Shown here piece after piece: positions 53,612-64,000 of a stretch of 64,000 nucleotides of DNA. Numbering within the stretch: the stretch's first letter is position 1; each line of letters starts with the position of its first letter. The notes below the pieces were generated by a model. The model saw nothing but the letters and a program-made list of their open reading frames with translations. It was not told the DNA's origin and did not search any database. Position numbers and translations under genes: made by a program. The DNA comes from Meandrina meandrites (lineage: Eukaryota > Cnidaria > Anthozoa > Scleractinia > Meandrinidae), in contig OY855906.1 of assembly GCA_963693305.1 (NCBI GenBank), positions 28,232,937-28,296,936 on the forward strand, in the 5' to 3' direction.

Positions 53612-53918
53612 TTGGGATGGGAACCAAAAAAGAGAACAAGGGAAAAGGAAAAAAAGAAAAGAAAAGAAAAACGAGACCATTTCTCGGTTTCCGCGTTTTA
53701 TCGGTGTTTTTTTTTTTTACCTATGTAAGTATGCTTGTATTTATTTGTTATCTTCTTTAAGTGGCTGTATATCTTTTTCGTTATTTTTGTGTAGTTTAGC
53801 TCATGCTTTAGTTTTAGAGGTGTGTTTGTTATATGTAAGGAGTAATTTAAAAAAAAACACCTGTTTTTGTAATTCTTTTTTGTATGATAAATAAAGGGTG
53901 TTAAAAAAAAAAAAAAAA

Positions 53919-53934
53919 ATCATAATAAAATTAT
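53919..53934. repeat. Target site duplication of L1-like LINE, right (16 bp)
   Basis: Directly follows the poly-A tail; identical to 48365-48380. Confidence 0.88.
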
Positions 53935-55120
53935 CATTATAACGATATGATTAGTTTTCTGCTGTTGTTTTCCTGGATAGTGCCGTTGATAAAAGACTGA
54001 TATTCTTCAATCTATTATGAAATTCCGCACGACAAACATGTGCACTAAGCTCGACTAAGGAATTGTACACCAAATACGCAGCTGGTATCACGGAATAGCT
54101 TACAGCGGATCATATTATATCATGTCACGGAAATTTTAATTGGCTGCTAGTTTCTATAAATTCAGTTCCACAGTGTTAAATTAATCAAACTAGGCAAAAA
54201 TCTCAGGTGTTCCGTGTTTCTTAGAGGACAAACGGAACAAGCTAGGTCTTCCTGCCCGAATGATAACGTCAGTGATAATGGCCAAGTAAAACGTACTTAT
54301 AAATTATGAATGTTGTCTAGTTTGATGTTAAATAAATGAAGAAACAAAAACATGCCTTTTCTTTTCTTTTTATCGAATACATATTGACCGAAAAAGCAGC
54401 GAAATTGTTCAATCTGAATGGCAAAATAAAAGACTTTGTCACAACTGAATTTACACCGTGCTCGTAAAATGCAGCTTTAATTAAAACAAATAGCATCAAA
54501 TAAACCTATATTATCCAATTACCTAATGGGTTATTGAATATTAATATCAATACATTGGCTAATATTATGTTATAATTTATCTAATTAACAAAACCGTACC
54601 TGCTATGTTGCTAATGAGGAAAAAAAGGCTAACATGTCTGTCTGAATGTGTTCGCCAAAAGCACGATTTCGTGGTGAAATTGAACTTCAATTTTAATTTA
54701 AATACTAGTTGCAATAGTTAAATTTGTGTAAGATAACAAGTAAACGAATTGTCAGAATAATTATATCTTAATTATGGATGGCGTTTACTTTTTTTATTTA
54801 ATTTTGCTTAACTCCAATATATATGTTAATCAATTCATTAAGTCCAAAGTTTACAATCTCCACTTACCTATTTCAACACCTTTCTTGCATCATTTTTACT
54901 GAGTATTTACTAAGTACCTGTAGGCGTATTGTCAGTTCCTGTCCAGTTGACTATGTATTGACGTCAGTGATATGATAAGGAGAGAAAGTTTGACAGACAC
55001 TTCAGGCGATTACGGACAGCCCATTTGTTAATTATAAGACGACAGAGTTCGAAATATTAGTGACAAAAACGAACCAGAAGCGCCACTCGTTAAACAGGTT
55101 GGGTACAACATCACAAACTG
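53935..55120. other. AT-rich region upstream of the apple/EGF/fibrinogen-like gene
   Basis: No supported ORF. It probably contains the promoter of the gene at 55121; no clear TATA position is chosen. Confidence 0.35.
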
Positions 55121-55235
55121 ATGGCTACTTTCTGTCTGACCCAGTTGGTCATAGTCACTCTCAACGTTCTCCTGGTCATCTTATTTGTGATGGCAAACAC
55201 AGACTTTTGTGGAAGCGTTTTTGAAACCAAAGTCG
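55121..55235 (+). CDS. Exon 1: signal sequence
   Basis: ATG 55121; donor GTCG/GTAAGT at 55236. Confidence 0.78.
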
Positions 55236-56236
55236 GTAAGTAACACATCGAAACTAGAACAGGCACAGTGCTTCTTCTTTAGATCTTTTCCGTGGTATGT
55301 TTTTGTGGATGACACTTTAATTTTATTTCTTTTCTTTTTAGACCATGCCTTAGTTGGTCACGTAATGGCCAATGCTGTTGTTGCCGACGAGTTTGAATGT
55401 CAGCTGAAATGCCTGGGAAATAACAGTTGTAAGTCGTTTAATATTCCGCCTCATAACGATGGTAACAGTGCAAAACGACTCCTGTGTGAGCTTAACAATG
55501 AAACCCGACAGATGAAGCCAGGACATTTTAAATGGAAGAAAGGATTCACATACTATGGCTCTGTTCAGGTTAGTTACTTATTTAGTTCTTAGTTTGACGA
55601 ACATTTCCTGGTTCGGGCACAAGTGCTTTCCTACTTATTTTGTTGATAAACAATAGTGCGAGAATAGTGTTTTATTGATATACAGTATGCTGAGTCAAGC
55701 ACACGAGGGGAGATACCAAGGACACTAGCCGATACTGCTTTGATACGGTCAGAACATTTTTCGCGTTATTTTGTCTCCCATCCAGGTCTCCTGCAGCGAT
55801 GCTTCCCGTAACCAGAATGGCCAAGCAACAAAGATTGGTCATCGTCACCCAGGATACAAGGGAAAACAGTGTCAAACAGGTGAGTTGTAATACGTTTAAT
55901 GTAGGGTCTTAGGTGCCCGTTTGTACGAGAAAGGCTTATTTCGGTAGCGAATAAAAAAGCTCATAATTAATTCTTGGAATAAAGAAGACCAGGATGCATT
56001 ATTACAGAGTTTTCTTTGTAAGATGGCGGGAATCGTAGATTACATTTCACAGCGCGTTCAAGATCACAACAACCCTTTATAGCATTTCAACAAAACCACT
56101 GCACGTTGTTTTCTAGCTATAAGAAGTTCCTGTAAGGATATCCGGGATTCAGGTGACTTCAAAGGAGACGGCGACTACTGGATCGATCCAGAGAAGAGTG
56201 GAAAACAACCTTTTAAAGTCTTCTGTAACATGACAA
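55121..56236 (+). CDS. Secreted apple-EGF-fibrinogen-like modular protein, 5' part (four exons, incomplete)
   Basis: The exons are 55121-55235, 55342-55568, 55786-55879 and 56117-56236, with GT..AG junctions and phases 1,0,1,1. Exon 1 gives a signal peptide or anchor (LVIVTLNVLLVILFVMANTDFCG). Exon 2 is an apple/PAN-like module (FECQLKCLGNNSCKSFNI..RLLCELNNET). Exon 3 is EGF-like but has few Cys (HPGYKGKQCQT). Exon 4 starts SCKDIRDSGDFKGDGDYWID and runs to FKVFCNMT, the start of a fibrinogen/collagen-C-like domain common in anthozoan extracellular proteins. It ends in phase 1, so more exons must lie beyond the window. It is probably secreted or on the surface. Confidence 0.82.
55342..55568 (+). 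CDS. Exon 2: apple/PAN-like module
   Basis: Acceptor TTCTTTTTAG at 55341; donor TTCAG/GTTAGT at 55569. Conserved Cys in QLKCLG, NNSCKS and RLLCEL. Confidence 0.8.
55786..55879 (+). CDS. Exon 3: EGF-like remnant
   Basis: Acceptor CATCCAG at 55785; donor ACAG/GTGAGT at 55880. Only two Cys remain of the usual six, so the module is degenerate or mis-sequenced. Confidence 0.7.
56117..56236 (+). CDS. Exon 4: start of fibrinogen-like domain
   Basis: Acceptor TTTTCTAG at 56116; donor ACAA/GTGAGA at 56237. Confidence 0.78.
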
Positions 56237-56327
56237 GTGAGAAAGTTGTGGTTTAATAATAATAATTATTATATGACAAGCTCCGTGAGCGGTCAAGATG
56301 AAGCGAATCTCGTGCTCTGATAGGCTA

Positions 56328-56365
56328 CCCGAGCGGTCAAGATGGAGCCATCTTGACCACTCGGG
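56328..56365. repeat. Hairpin CCCGAGCGGTCAAGATGG..
   Basis: GAGCGGTCAAGATGG is mirrored by CCATCTTGACCACTC. The same GGTCAAGATGG end motif starts the larger foldback at 57286. Confidence 0.75.
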
Positions 56366-57285
56366 ATCGCCCGCTATGTTCCTGCAAGCGAAACAACTTT
56401 TTAAACCGTCACTAGTTGATCATGAAAAAGCTTTTCGTCGTAAATTTTCGCTATGAAACTATTTTCCGAAATAACACAAAGATTTCCTGTCTATTCTAGT
56501 GAAATGAAGCCCGACAACAACGAAATAGGTCTTGAAGCGAATGAGAGCAAACAAAATAAACTACAAATGTTAATCAACTTAAGATCACTTAACGAGTTTC
56601 GTGAATTTTATTTGCCGCAAAACCGGCTGATACAAAAATTAAAACACAAAGCGACTTGAAGACATGTTTGGCGAAAAAGGGAGAGACTGAAGTCAGTGAC
56701 ATACCTGAAGCATAAAGTAAAGTGCTCTGCAAACTTGTCGTTTGTGTAGCATCTTCAAAAATGGAAGAAAGCAGACGGCACGGCGAACCTAACATCTCTT
56801 CACCGAAGCCTCTAACGCTCAGGTCGAGTAAGGGTGAGTCGAGCATTCAAATTAATGATGTAGAAAAGTTCAAGCTTTTCCTGTGAACTGGTATTAAAAT
56901 CCCAAACGCTTTCAACAATCACAATTTCAATATTTAGCTCGCGTATGTCACCGCAGGTTTGCACCACTAAAGAGCCAGAAGCGAGCAAATACTCTGCAAA
57001 ACGTCCGATAATCAAAAGCTGGCGGCCAGATGGAATGGACATTCTTCTTTTAAGGCTTCAAACTCAACGTTGTTTCGCAAATTTAAGCCATTTCAATGTC
57101 CTTTTGAGGGTTAAAATGAGGTGAATTTCGCTTTTGCCGCATCGTTTTACTTCGTCTCGGTTCATTCAAGAATTTGACAGTCACTCATTAAACTTTTAAA
57201 CCAATGAAATGATTTAGCGTGCGCCTATTGATTGTGCATGCAACTGGCTTTTTTTCTGTGCTCGAAAAAAGTCATATAATAAATC

Positions 57286-57403
57286 GGTCAAGATGGCAGG
57301 ATATTGGCCTCGTTCAGTTTTTGCGTGTTTATGGACCTCGATTTCGTCTCGGTCCATAAACACGCAAAAAAAAGAACTCGGCCAATATCCCGCCATCTTG
57401 ACC
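57286..57403. repeat. Foldback repeat with GGTCAAGATGGC ends
   Basis: GGTCAAGATGGCAGGATATTGG is mirrored by CCAATATCCCGCCATCTTGACC. The stem continues through TTTTTGCGTGTTTATGGACC around a short loop. Confidence 0.85.
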
Positions 57404-57586
57404 TCACGCTTGGTCAATAACCCATATTTATTATCCAACACTGTTTCGTAGAGTACAAATAACGCGCGAAACGAGTACAAATATCACACGATATTTGTAC
57501 TCGTCTCATTCCCCCGACCGCGCGAAAGATTAAAAACCTTGGCAAGTCAGAATTTTGGGGAAACGAAAACGTTGGATAATAAATCT

Positions 57587-57726
57587 CTTATTAGACATTT
57601 TAGTGTGTAATATCGCTGTCAACTTTTACTCATCATTTGTATTTTGACTCGCCCTTCGGGCTCGCCAAAATACTGCATGACTCCTAAAAATATACAGCGA
57701 TATTACACACTAAAATGTCTAATAAG
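57587..57726. repeat. Foldback repeat with CTTATTAGACATTTTAGTG ends
   Basis: The 32-bp arms are perfect (to ATATCGCTGT / ACAGCGATAT), with a loop containing CGCCCTTCGGGCTCG. Confidence 0.88.
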
Positions 57727-57904
57727 ATATATATATTGGCGAGCAGTTAAATAGTATCGGGCTACTATACGAGCATGCATACCTGGAGGCACGTTTGAGT
57801 TGTTCTCGCGAGTATTCATTTCGTGTGCGCTCGCGATCGAGTACTTGCATGCTTCCAGTCATGGTACTCTTATCGATTGTAGCAAACGCACCAGCAATAT
57901 AACT

Positions 57905-57974
57905 TCAAGATCAACGTAAATTTATTCTTCAGGACATAGCTTAATTACCGGTGCGTTTGCTATAGTTTCTGACG
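57905..57974 (+). repeat. 70-bp inverted flank of BEL/Pao element 2, left
   Basis: Reverse complement of 63678-63747 with about two mismatches (TCAAGATCAACGTAAATTT..GTTTCTGACG). It lies in a hairpin unit whose ends are TGTAGCAAACGCACC (57879) and GGTGCGTTTGCTATA (57963). Confidence 0.8.
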
Positions 57975-58332
57975 ATTTGTACACGCGGCGAAACGAAGGA
58001 TAACATAAACGAACGCAGCTTCTTAGACATGAACTGATCTTTCCGTGAAGGAGCAATATGCATAAAACCCGCAAAAAGCGACACTATATACACGGTAGAC
58101 TGGGCCGAGTGATACGTAATCGGGGTAGACTGGTCCTAGGGATTGATTTCTGCACCGGCCCCGAATTAGCTACACACTTACAGCTAATTCTTATAACGAA
58201 AGGTAACCAATTCCTAAATTACATAGTTCATAATATGACGAAGAAGAACTTATTTCTTAAATTACGCAGTTCGTAATGTGACAATCGTAAACAGAGTTCA
58301 TGAGTTCTGGACTCCTTCAAGAAGGCACAGCT

Positions 58333-58988
58333 TTATGATGTCTCTTTGTAGACAGATGTGGCCGTCTTCACCTTGACGTGACGTACGTAACCTTTACTGT
58401 CCGGGAACACCTCTTCAATCAAGCCCATTGGCCAGCGACCTCGCGGCGTTTTGTCATTGACGACGAGAACCAGATCAGCTACGGCGAAGTTACGACGAGG
58501 GGAGCACCATTTTTGCCCTGCTTGAAGTGCAGGTAAATAACCTTTCATCCATCTCTTCCAAAATGAGTTTGCTAGTTTGTGCTTGGCGCTAGCGCTTGCT
58601 GTACTTGTCGTGACTTCTGAAGACATCCGGCGGAAGGCAGGAATTGGATTTCAAAAGCAGGCCCTGGATCATCTGGGTGGTCACTAATGGGGGTTAAAGG
58701 CCTATCGTTGAGTATCTTCTCAACTTCACACAAGAGGGTTGACAGCATTTCGTCCTTAACCAGCTGCTCTTTCAACAACGCCCCCAAAATCTTTCGTACG
58801 GAGCGGATCATACGTTCCCAGAATCCACCTTGATGGCTGGCCTCGGGAGGGCTAAATAACCACTGAACATTGTCCATTCTGAGCCGATTGTAGACTTTGG
58901 ATTGGTCCAGTCGCTCCAGCGCTTCTCTCAGCTCTCGTTCTGCGCCAGTAAAATTGGTGCCATTGTCGATGTATATCTCCTTGGGCAT
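58333..58988 (-). pseudogene. BEL/Pao 2 integrase, C-terminal half
   Basis: It keeps the second core Asp ([19 protein letters not shown]), the Glu region (ASHQGGFWERMIRSVRK) and, after a frame change near 58600, the C-terminal domain (VADLVLVVNDKTPRGRWPMG). Confidence 0.8.
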
Positions 58989-60480
58989 CCCTCTGCGGCT
59001 GACAAAACGCTGATACGCACAGATACCTCTTGTAACGTATAAGCCAGGCTATGGTCTTTCGGAGGCTGTCCCACGATGAGTAAAGAGACAACAATGGTTC
59101 CAATATTTTGTCATGCACAACCATGTTCGCACGACCAGAGCCTTTTCGACATTCACTGTCATCTTCGGACAATTCTGGCAACTGAAGGGGTTGCTCGGGC
59201 CAATGTTCCTCTTCCTTCCATAGAAACTTTGGGCCATGAAGCCAAGTTTCCATCTTATGTACTTCGGAACCTCTCGCCCCTCTGGACGCTATGTCAGCGG
59301 GGTTTGCACATGTGTCGACGTGTCGCCATTGACATGGTGTGGATCCATCGTGTATCATCGCGACTCTGTTGGCAACAAAGGTCTGAAATATTCTTGATTC
59401 ATTGCGAATGTACTGCAAGACTACGGTAGAATCCGTCCAGTAGATCGTGTCGTGTATTGGATACTCGAGCTCGCTTCGAATTAGGCAGTTCAATTTCACA
59501 GCAACAACTGCTGCTGCCAACTCAAGGCGCGATATGGACACCACTTTCAGGGGGGTCACGCGAGATTTACCAAGAACAAACGAACAATGCGTAACACCTT
59601 TGTGGTCGACAATTCGGAGATACGATGCTGCTCCGTATCCGTATTCAGACGCATCTGAGAAATGGTGTAGCTGCACATTGACAATTGCTCCGAACCCTGG
59701 AGGCTTAAAACATCTGGGAACAGCTATTGTTCTCAAACATGCGAGTTCCTTCAGCCATCCATGCCATCCAACAGAATCTGCATTCGATATCTCTTCGTCC
59801 CAGCCAAACTTCTGCCTACACAGGCTTTGCAACAGGCTCTTTGTTGGCAGGATGACAGGTGCCACGAAACCAAGAGGGTCATACATCAAGCTTACCACAG
59901 ACAAGGTTCCTCTACGTGTGGGTGCCTTTCCTTCATCCATAATTCGAAAATTGAAGACGTCTGTCTCCATGTCCCATTGCACACCCAAAGTACGTTCTAC
60001 AGGGAGATCCTCTAAATCCAAGTTTACCACCGAAGGCGCTCTCTCCGTTACTGGAACAGTGGCGATTACGTTTCTGTCGTTACTAACCCATTTCGTAAGT
60101 CGAAAACCACCTCTTGCTAACAATTCTCGCAGCTGGCCGGACAACCGTATTGCATGGTCAATCGAAGAGACAGACTTTAAACAGTCGTCCACGTAGAAGT
60201 TCCGCTTGACGGTGTTAATGGTTTCCACATTAAATTCGCCCTGATTGTCCGATGCCATCTTCTTAAGACTAAAACTTGCGCAACTTGTAGAGGACGTGGC
60301 TCCGAACAAGTGCACTAACATCTGGAAATCGGTTGGCTCTTTCGAAAGATCATCGTCTGGCCACCACAGAAATCTCAACGCTTGACAATCTTCGGGAGCT
60401 ACGCGCACCTGGTGGAACATGCTCTCCACATCAGCAACCATGGCAACAGGCTCTTGACGGAAACGTATGAGAACACCCAC
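58852..60480 (-). pseudogene. BEL/Pao 2 RT and RNase H, fused by deletion to integrase in a wrong frame
   Basis: The RT shows [12 protein letters not shown] and [10 protein letters not shown]; the RNase H shows [12 protein letters not shown] and [12 protein letters not shown]. After IRYKRYL (about 59025) the sequence jumps into the integrase core, read out of frame. The integrase zinc domain and first Asp are missing. Confidence 0.82.
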
Positions 60481-60536
60481 AAGTCCGTTTGTCAGGTCTG
60501 GACCTTGTAGAAGCTGATCATTTAGATGAGGTGCCC

Positions 60537-61046
60537 TTAAACTTGGCTGTACAAACAGAAACGACTCTGAGGATGAAAAACTGGATGGTGGGGTAAGTAC
60601 CAGACTGGTACATCCTTCATAGTTTCTTGCTCTTCACAAGGGACTTTTCTCGCGTAGCCGCTAGATACATAACCGTTTATTGTGTCCTTGTACTTCTCGA
60701 AGAGATCAGGGTTGCGCTGGAAACGCTTCTTCAGATAGCGCAATCTTCCCATTGCAAATTCACGATGGTTCGGGAGGTTAACTGTGTTGTGTTTCCATGA
60801 CAACCCCAGCTGATAGTGGCCATTCACGAGCTTCACGGAACTCTCTATTTGCGTCAGAGCTCTTTGGTCTTCAACCGACATTGCCACCTTTGAGGTAATC
60901 ATGGGCTCGTTAGAGTCACTCCTGAACATGCTTTCCATTTGCCGATGGAGCGTTTCATCGTCATAGCGAACAAAGTTCACACTAAAGCAATCTCTATCAC
61001 ACGAGTTTAGTGGACCCATCAGAGTCCACCCGAGTGGGGCACACAC
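60537..61046 (-). pseudogene. BEL/Pao 2 pol, N-terminal RT region
   Basis: ENGxY-like region (KLVNGHYQLGLSWK), AMGRLRYLKKRFQRNPDL and [15 protein letters not shown] precede the RT palm. A deletion or frameshift separates it from 60480. Confidence 0.75.
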
Positions 61047-61238
61047 AGCATAAGGTTAACCACGCCTGCCACGCCTCTGGTCGCACACCCAATGAGCTTC
61101 TGGAACGTCGCTTCCTATGAGCACAGACACCTTATCAGATTGCGTTCTCGGAAAGTCTATTTCATTCAGATGAGGCCACTTAGAAGTATCTTCCTTAGTT
61201 GGTGGACTTCCTAGAGGTAAACACAATGTGTCCACTGT

Positions 61239-61702
61239 TCAAACTCTATTTAACACAATTTCGTCTTCCATTTGTAATCCTCGGACAGACAAAGATAAGT
61301 CGAATCCATTTCGAGTGCCGGATGCGCCATTAACGGTTGCTAATGAGAATTCCTTGGGAAAACCATCTACTTGAAGTTTCTCCATAAGACTCACATCACA
61401 TAACGTCACGTCCGAACCAGGATCGAGTAACGCGTTTGTCACAATTGTGTTCTGCTGACCTTTTCCTCTCACGACGACTGGAACGATTCGTTAGCAAACA
61501 TTCTTCTTACCAGCCCCTGTAGCACCACACTGACCAGTTTCACTGGCCCCGCTGACAGTACTAGTTCCAGACTCCGCCGCTCCGCTGACAATTCTCGCCC
61601 CAGTCTCTTCTGGGGCGACTTCAGGATTGTTAGGAGGGATGCTGTTATTGCTGTTCTTCTTCTTAACATGCAGCATCGTGTGGTGCTTTCATCCACATCC
61701 AT
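61239..61702 (-). pseudogene. BEL/Pao 2 aspartic protease region
   Basis: Contains the retropepsin-like ALLDPGSDVTLCD, preceded by a Ser/Gly-rich linker. Frame breaks lie near 61470 and a stop at 61239. Confidence 0.72.
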
Positions 61703-62457
61703 TTACTTGACATTTCATTTTACTTCTGCAGTCCATGGCCATATGTCCACTTCCGAAACAGTTGTCACACAGTCTGGCTTGTCTAACCAAGCTTTTCCTT
61801 TCTTCTGGGCTCTTCGCCTTCATAGACTCACACTTCCACAGTTTATGTTGACCAGAACACAAAGGACAACTGACGTTAGGCGGAGTTGCGGTTACATGAG
61901 GACCGATAGGAATTTCTTGGGACTGCGCCGTAAAGGCATTTCTTTCCGGGGGAGGCTGCTTTACTTTGGGTGGCGGTTGTTTTGAACTCCGTTCTTTGTC
62001 TGGTGTCGATCCAACTATCTTCCCATACATAGTGTTTGCCAACATAGCTTTCTCTTCAACAAACTCGGCTAAGTGCCTAAAGTTTGGTTTCGTGCCAGCT
62101 AGGGTTAATGTGCCGGCTCTGTCCGCCCATTTGGACTGCAGATGAACAGGCAGGCGCTTCACCACCTTTACGAGATTCTCTGAGCTCTGCCTCGTAGCCC
62201 ATTTGAACGAGGGTTAGCGCACAATTCTGCATTCTAACGGACAGGTCAGACAAACCAACGACGTCCGTATTCCTAAGCTGAGGGCCTTCCACTATCTTCG
62301 CGATGTGCGCATGCGCAACGATGTGTTTCTGCCCAAATCGGTGATACAAGATCTCCTGAGCTTTCCTGTAGCCTTGATCTGGATTTGACACAATGGCGCA
62401 GTTCTTAATTGCTTCTCTCGCCTTTCCAGTACAGTGTTGAATAAGGTATGTTAGCCT
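61689..62457 (-). pseudogene. BEL/Pao 2 gag C-terminus with zinc knuckles
   Basis: Two overlapping frames (62391-62077 and 62165-61689) join across a frameshift near 62160. Knuckles CPLCSGQHKLWKC and CDNCFGSGHMAMDC are intact. Confidence 0.78.
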
Positions 62458-63528
62458 CTACTCGGCGTCTGGTACCATCTTAGCAATGTTGACCTTAAAG
62501 TTGTTTATGAACAGCCAGTAGTTCAGGGGATTACCATCGAAGGTCAAGAGCTCTCTTTTAGGCATTTCAAATCCTTGTTGAATCGAAACCGCCATATGCT
62601 GCAAAGCTTCCTGTTGCTGCGTCAATAATTGTTGCAACTTTTGCGAACCAGTCAGTCCTCCACCACTGGTGACGTTTCGAGGAGGCCCTGGGTTCCAGGG
62701 TTGAGTACTTGGATTGGGCTCTGATTTTAACTCGTTTCTCCAAACTTGACCGGAATCGCCATTCTCAACATTCGATCCATCGTGAGGCTGTTTCGTAGGA
62801 GGAAGGGAAAGACGTACTTTCTCTGTCCAGACTGGCTTCAGCTCTGCCTTAGTACTACGTTTTGAACATTCCGAGGCTTCATAGAATTCGTCAATCACTT
62901 TAGCTTTCTCGATTTCCCCTTCTGCTGTTAATAAAGCGATCCGACGTCTCAATTCTTCTTCTTGAGCTTTCATTCCGGCTATTTGCCGCTCCATTTCACG
63001 CTCCACCTCCTGACGCTTTAACAGGTTGCTTAACTCGACTTTTCGACAAAGAAGTTCGGCTTTAGCCTTTCTCGATCTTTCACTCGCACGCGAACTACTC
63101 TTAGAACCTTTAGAACTACTTTTAAAACTCTTTGACTTTACGCTACTTGATTCGGCTAGCGAACGTGTGACGCATTGTGCTTCGACGTTAGCACCATCTT
63201 CTTCACGAGGAACCACTGAGCTTTCACTCGCGATCCGTTGAACTGTTTGAGACCATTCTGCGAAACGTTCGTCGAACTCTTTTTTGCCAGACATAACGCT
63301 GAAACAAGCATTAGCATTAAGTGCTTCTGATTTCATTGCAGGATCATCAACAAATTGAAAATATTCCTCATAGGCTTGAAAACATCTCGCAAACGCGATT
63401 TCAACATTTGTCTTCTTATCACAAGCTTCGTGATGATTTTCGGCGTTTCGCATTAATATTTCGACGTCTTTGTACAACTGGTTTAAGTAGCCAAGGTGAC
63501 CAGCACGAGTTTTCTTTAGGGAAAACAT
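62458..63528 (-). pseudogene. BEL/Pao 2 gag, N-terminal part
   Basis: From MFSLKKTRAGHLGYLNQ: Ser/Lys-rich region and coiled coil (VEREMERQIAGMKAQEEELR), then the gag motif LLTFDGNPLNYWLFINNFK. TAG at 62458-62460 interrupts the frame, which continues as RLTYLIQHCTGKAREAI. Confidence 0.82.
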
Positions 63529-63677
63529 TTTTTAACGCCTAACAGCGTCCATGTCAAGACGCGAACTTGGTTGTCGAGTCCTTTCAGACTCATCGATCGT
63601 TCGTCCGTTAAATGAAAGGTCCGTCGACATAATTCCACAGGAATAAACCACAAACGAACGAAACAGCTTAATCCACT

Positions 63678-63747
63678 ACGTCAGAAACTGTAGCAAACAC
63701 ACCGGTAATTAAGCTATGTCCTGAAGAATAAATTTACGTTGATCTTG
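63678..63747 (-). repeat. 70-bp inverted flank of BEL/Pao element 2, right
   Basis: Mirror of 57905-57974. It runs into a short (ATCCAA)n stretch at 63747-63765. Confidence 0.8.
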
Positions 63748-64000
63748 ATCCAAATCCAAATCCAAATCAGATTGGTTTCTACATCGATTGCAAAGTTGGT
63801 ATGCTTTGGAAAATCCATTGCTACGTTTATATTCATGATGCCTTTGGTGTTTTGTAGAACCCAATACCCAATTGTTTCTGTAATATTTCACGTGGCATGC
63901 TTTTGTTCATTGCTGATCGGCAATTGTACTTGCATATTCATACTATATTTTTATTCATACTATATTTGTCAATTCTAAAACGAGGGATAACCGTTTATTG
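63748..64000. other. Intron DNA to window end
   Basis: AT-rich with a repeated TTCATACTATATTT phrase (63937, 63955). No exon of the second gene is recognised. Confidence 0.4.

Larger units (their letters stand above)
48381..53918 (+). mobile_element. L1-like LINE, full length with two ORFs
   Basis: The element is 5.54 kb, bounded by a 16-bp duplication and ending in an A16 tail after AATAAAGGG. ORF1 (48462-49400) is intact. ORF2 (endonuclease, RT, Cys-rich C-terminus) runs from about 49820 to 53611 but has frame breaks. The two-ORF layout and the ORF1 type place it in the L1 group in a broad sense. The perfect duplication and full 5' end indicate a fairly young insertion. Confidence 0.92.
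57975..63677 (-). mobile_element. BEL/Pao retrotransposon 2, decayed, in the intron of the second gene
   Basis: The minus strand carries gag (63528), zinc knuckles, protease, RT/RNase H and the second half of integrase, in many frames. No direct LTR pair is visible in the window. Instead, one short sequence flanks it in inverted orientation. The LTRs may be lost, rearranged or partly beyond the window. Confidence 0.8.

Noticed and set aside
59447..60196. Plus-strand 249-aa ORF
   Set aside because: Antisense to the RT/RNase H frame of BEL/Pao element 2.

Overview
The window looks like a piece of a cnidarian, most likely anthozoan (coral-type), nuclear genome. It has spliced genes built from extracellular modules (collagen, immunoglobulin, discoidin, apple/PAN, EGF-like, fibrinogen-like), GT..AG introns, and a dense layer of Polinton/Maverick, Penelope-like, BEL/Pao, L1-like, CR1/L2-like, SINE and foldback elements. 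No bacterial-type operon is present.

Positions 1-22831 are one nested structure. An outer DNA element with long imperfect inverted arms (1-387 continued at 17430-18510, paired with about 21530-22831) has been split by a 17,042-bp Polinton/Maverick, an endogenous virus-like element, at 388-17429. The Polinton has 278-bp terminal inverted repeats (388-665, 17152-17429). The outer 199 bp of each is itself a palindrome. A TGACT target duplication flanks it. It still shows the full morphogenesis set: A32-like packaging ATPase, minor (penton-like) and major (hexon-like) capsid proteins, adenovirus-type maturation protease, a zinc-ribbon/phospholipase A2 protein, a membrane-active-looking protein, a collagen-like fibre, a retroviral-type integrase and a protein-primed B-family DNA polymerase. 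It is a fossil. Polymerase, integrase, fibre and an F-box/zinc-like gene each carry an in-frame stop, the protease is out of frame with any start, and a Penelope-like 3' fragment splits the zinc-ribbon/PLA2 gene. Most intact genes have a TATATA-like motif just before the ATG. Short GTGGGGT..ACCCCAC palindromes are scattered through it, several inside reading frames.

Positions 22832-26313 hold dispersed repeats, a small cluster of tRNA-derived SINEs and AT-rich foldbacks. Positions 26314-31488 hold a complete five-exon host gene: membrane anchor, coiled coil, 24 collagen triplets, three Ig domains and a discoidin domain. A TTAA-flanked MITE lies in its third intron. Positions 31489-54 kb are mostly mobile DNA: a BEL/Pao LTR element on the minus strand (32897-39880, TSD CACTG), a 1.74-kb DNA transposon with an 8-bp TSD carrying a truncated RecQ-like ORF (40952-42689), a 5'-truncated CR1/L2-like LINE ending in (ATT)n (about 42700-43985), and a full-length L1-like LINE with a 16-bp TSD (48381-53918).

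Positions 55121-56236 give the first four exons of a second host gene (signal peptide, apple-like, EGF-like and fibrinogen-like modules), which must continue past the window. The large intron that follows holds several foldbacks and a second, decayed BEL/Pao element on the minus strand (about 58270-63680), flanked by inverted 70-bp copies of one sequence.
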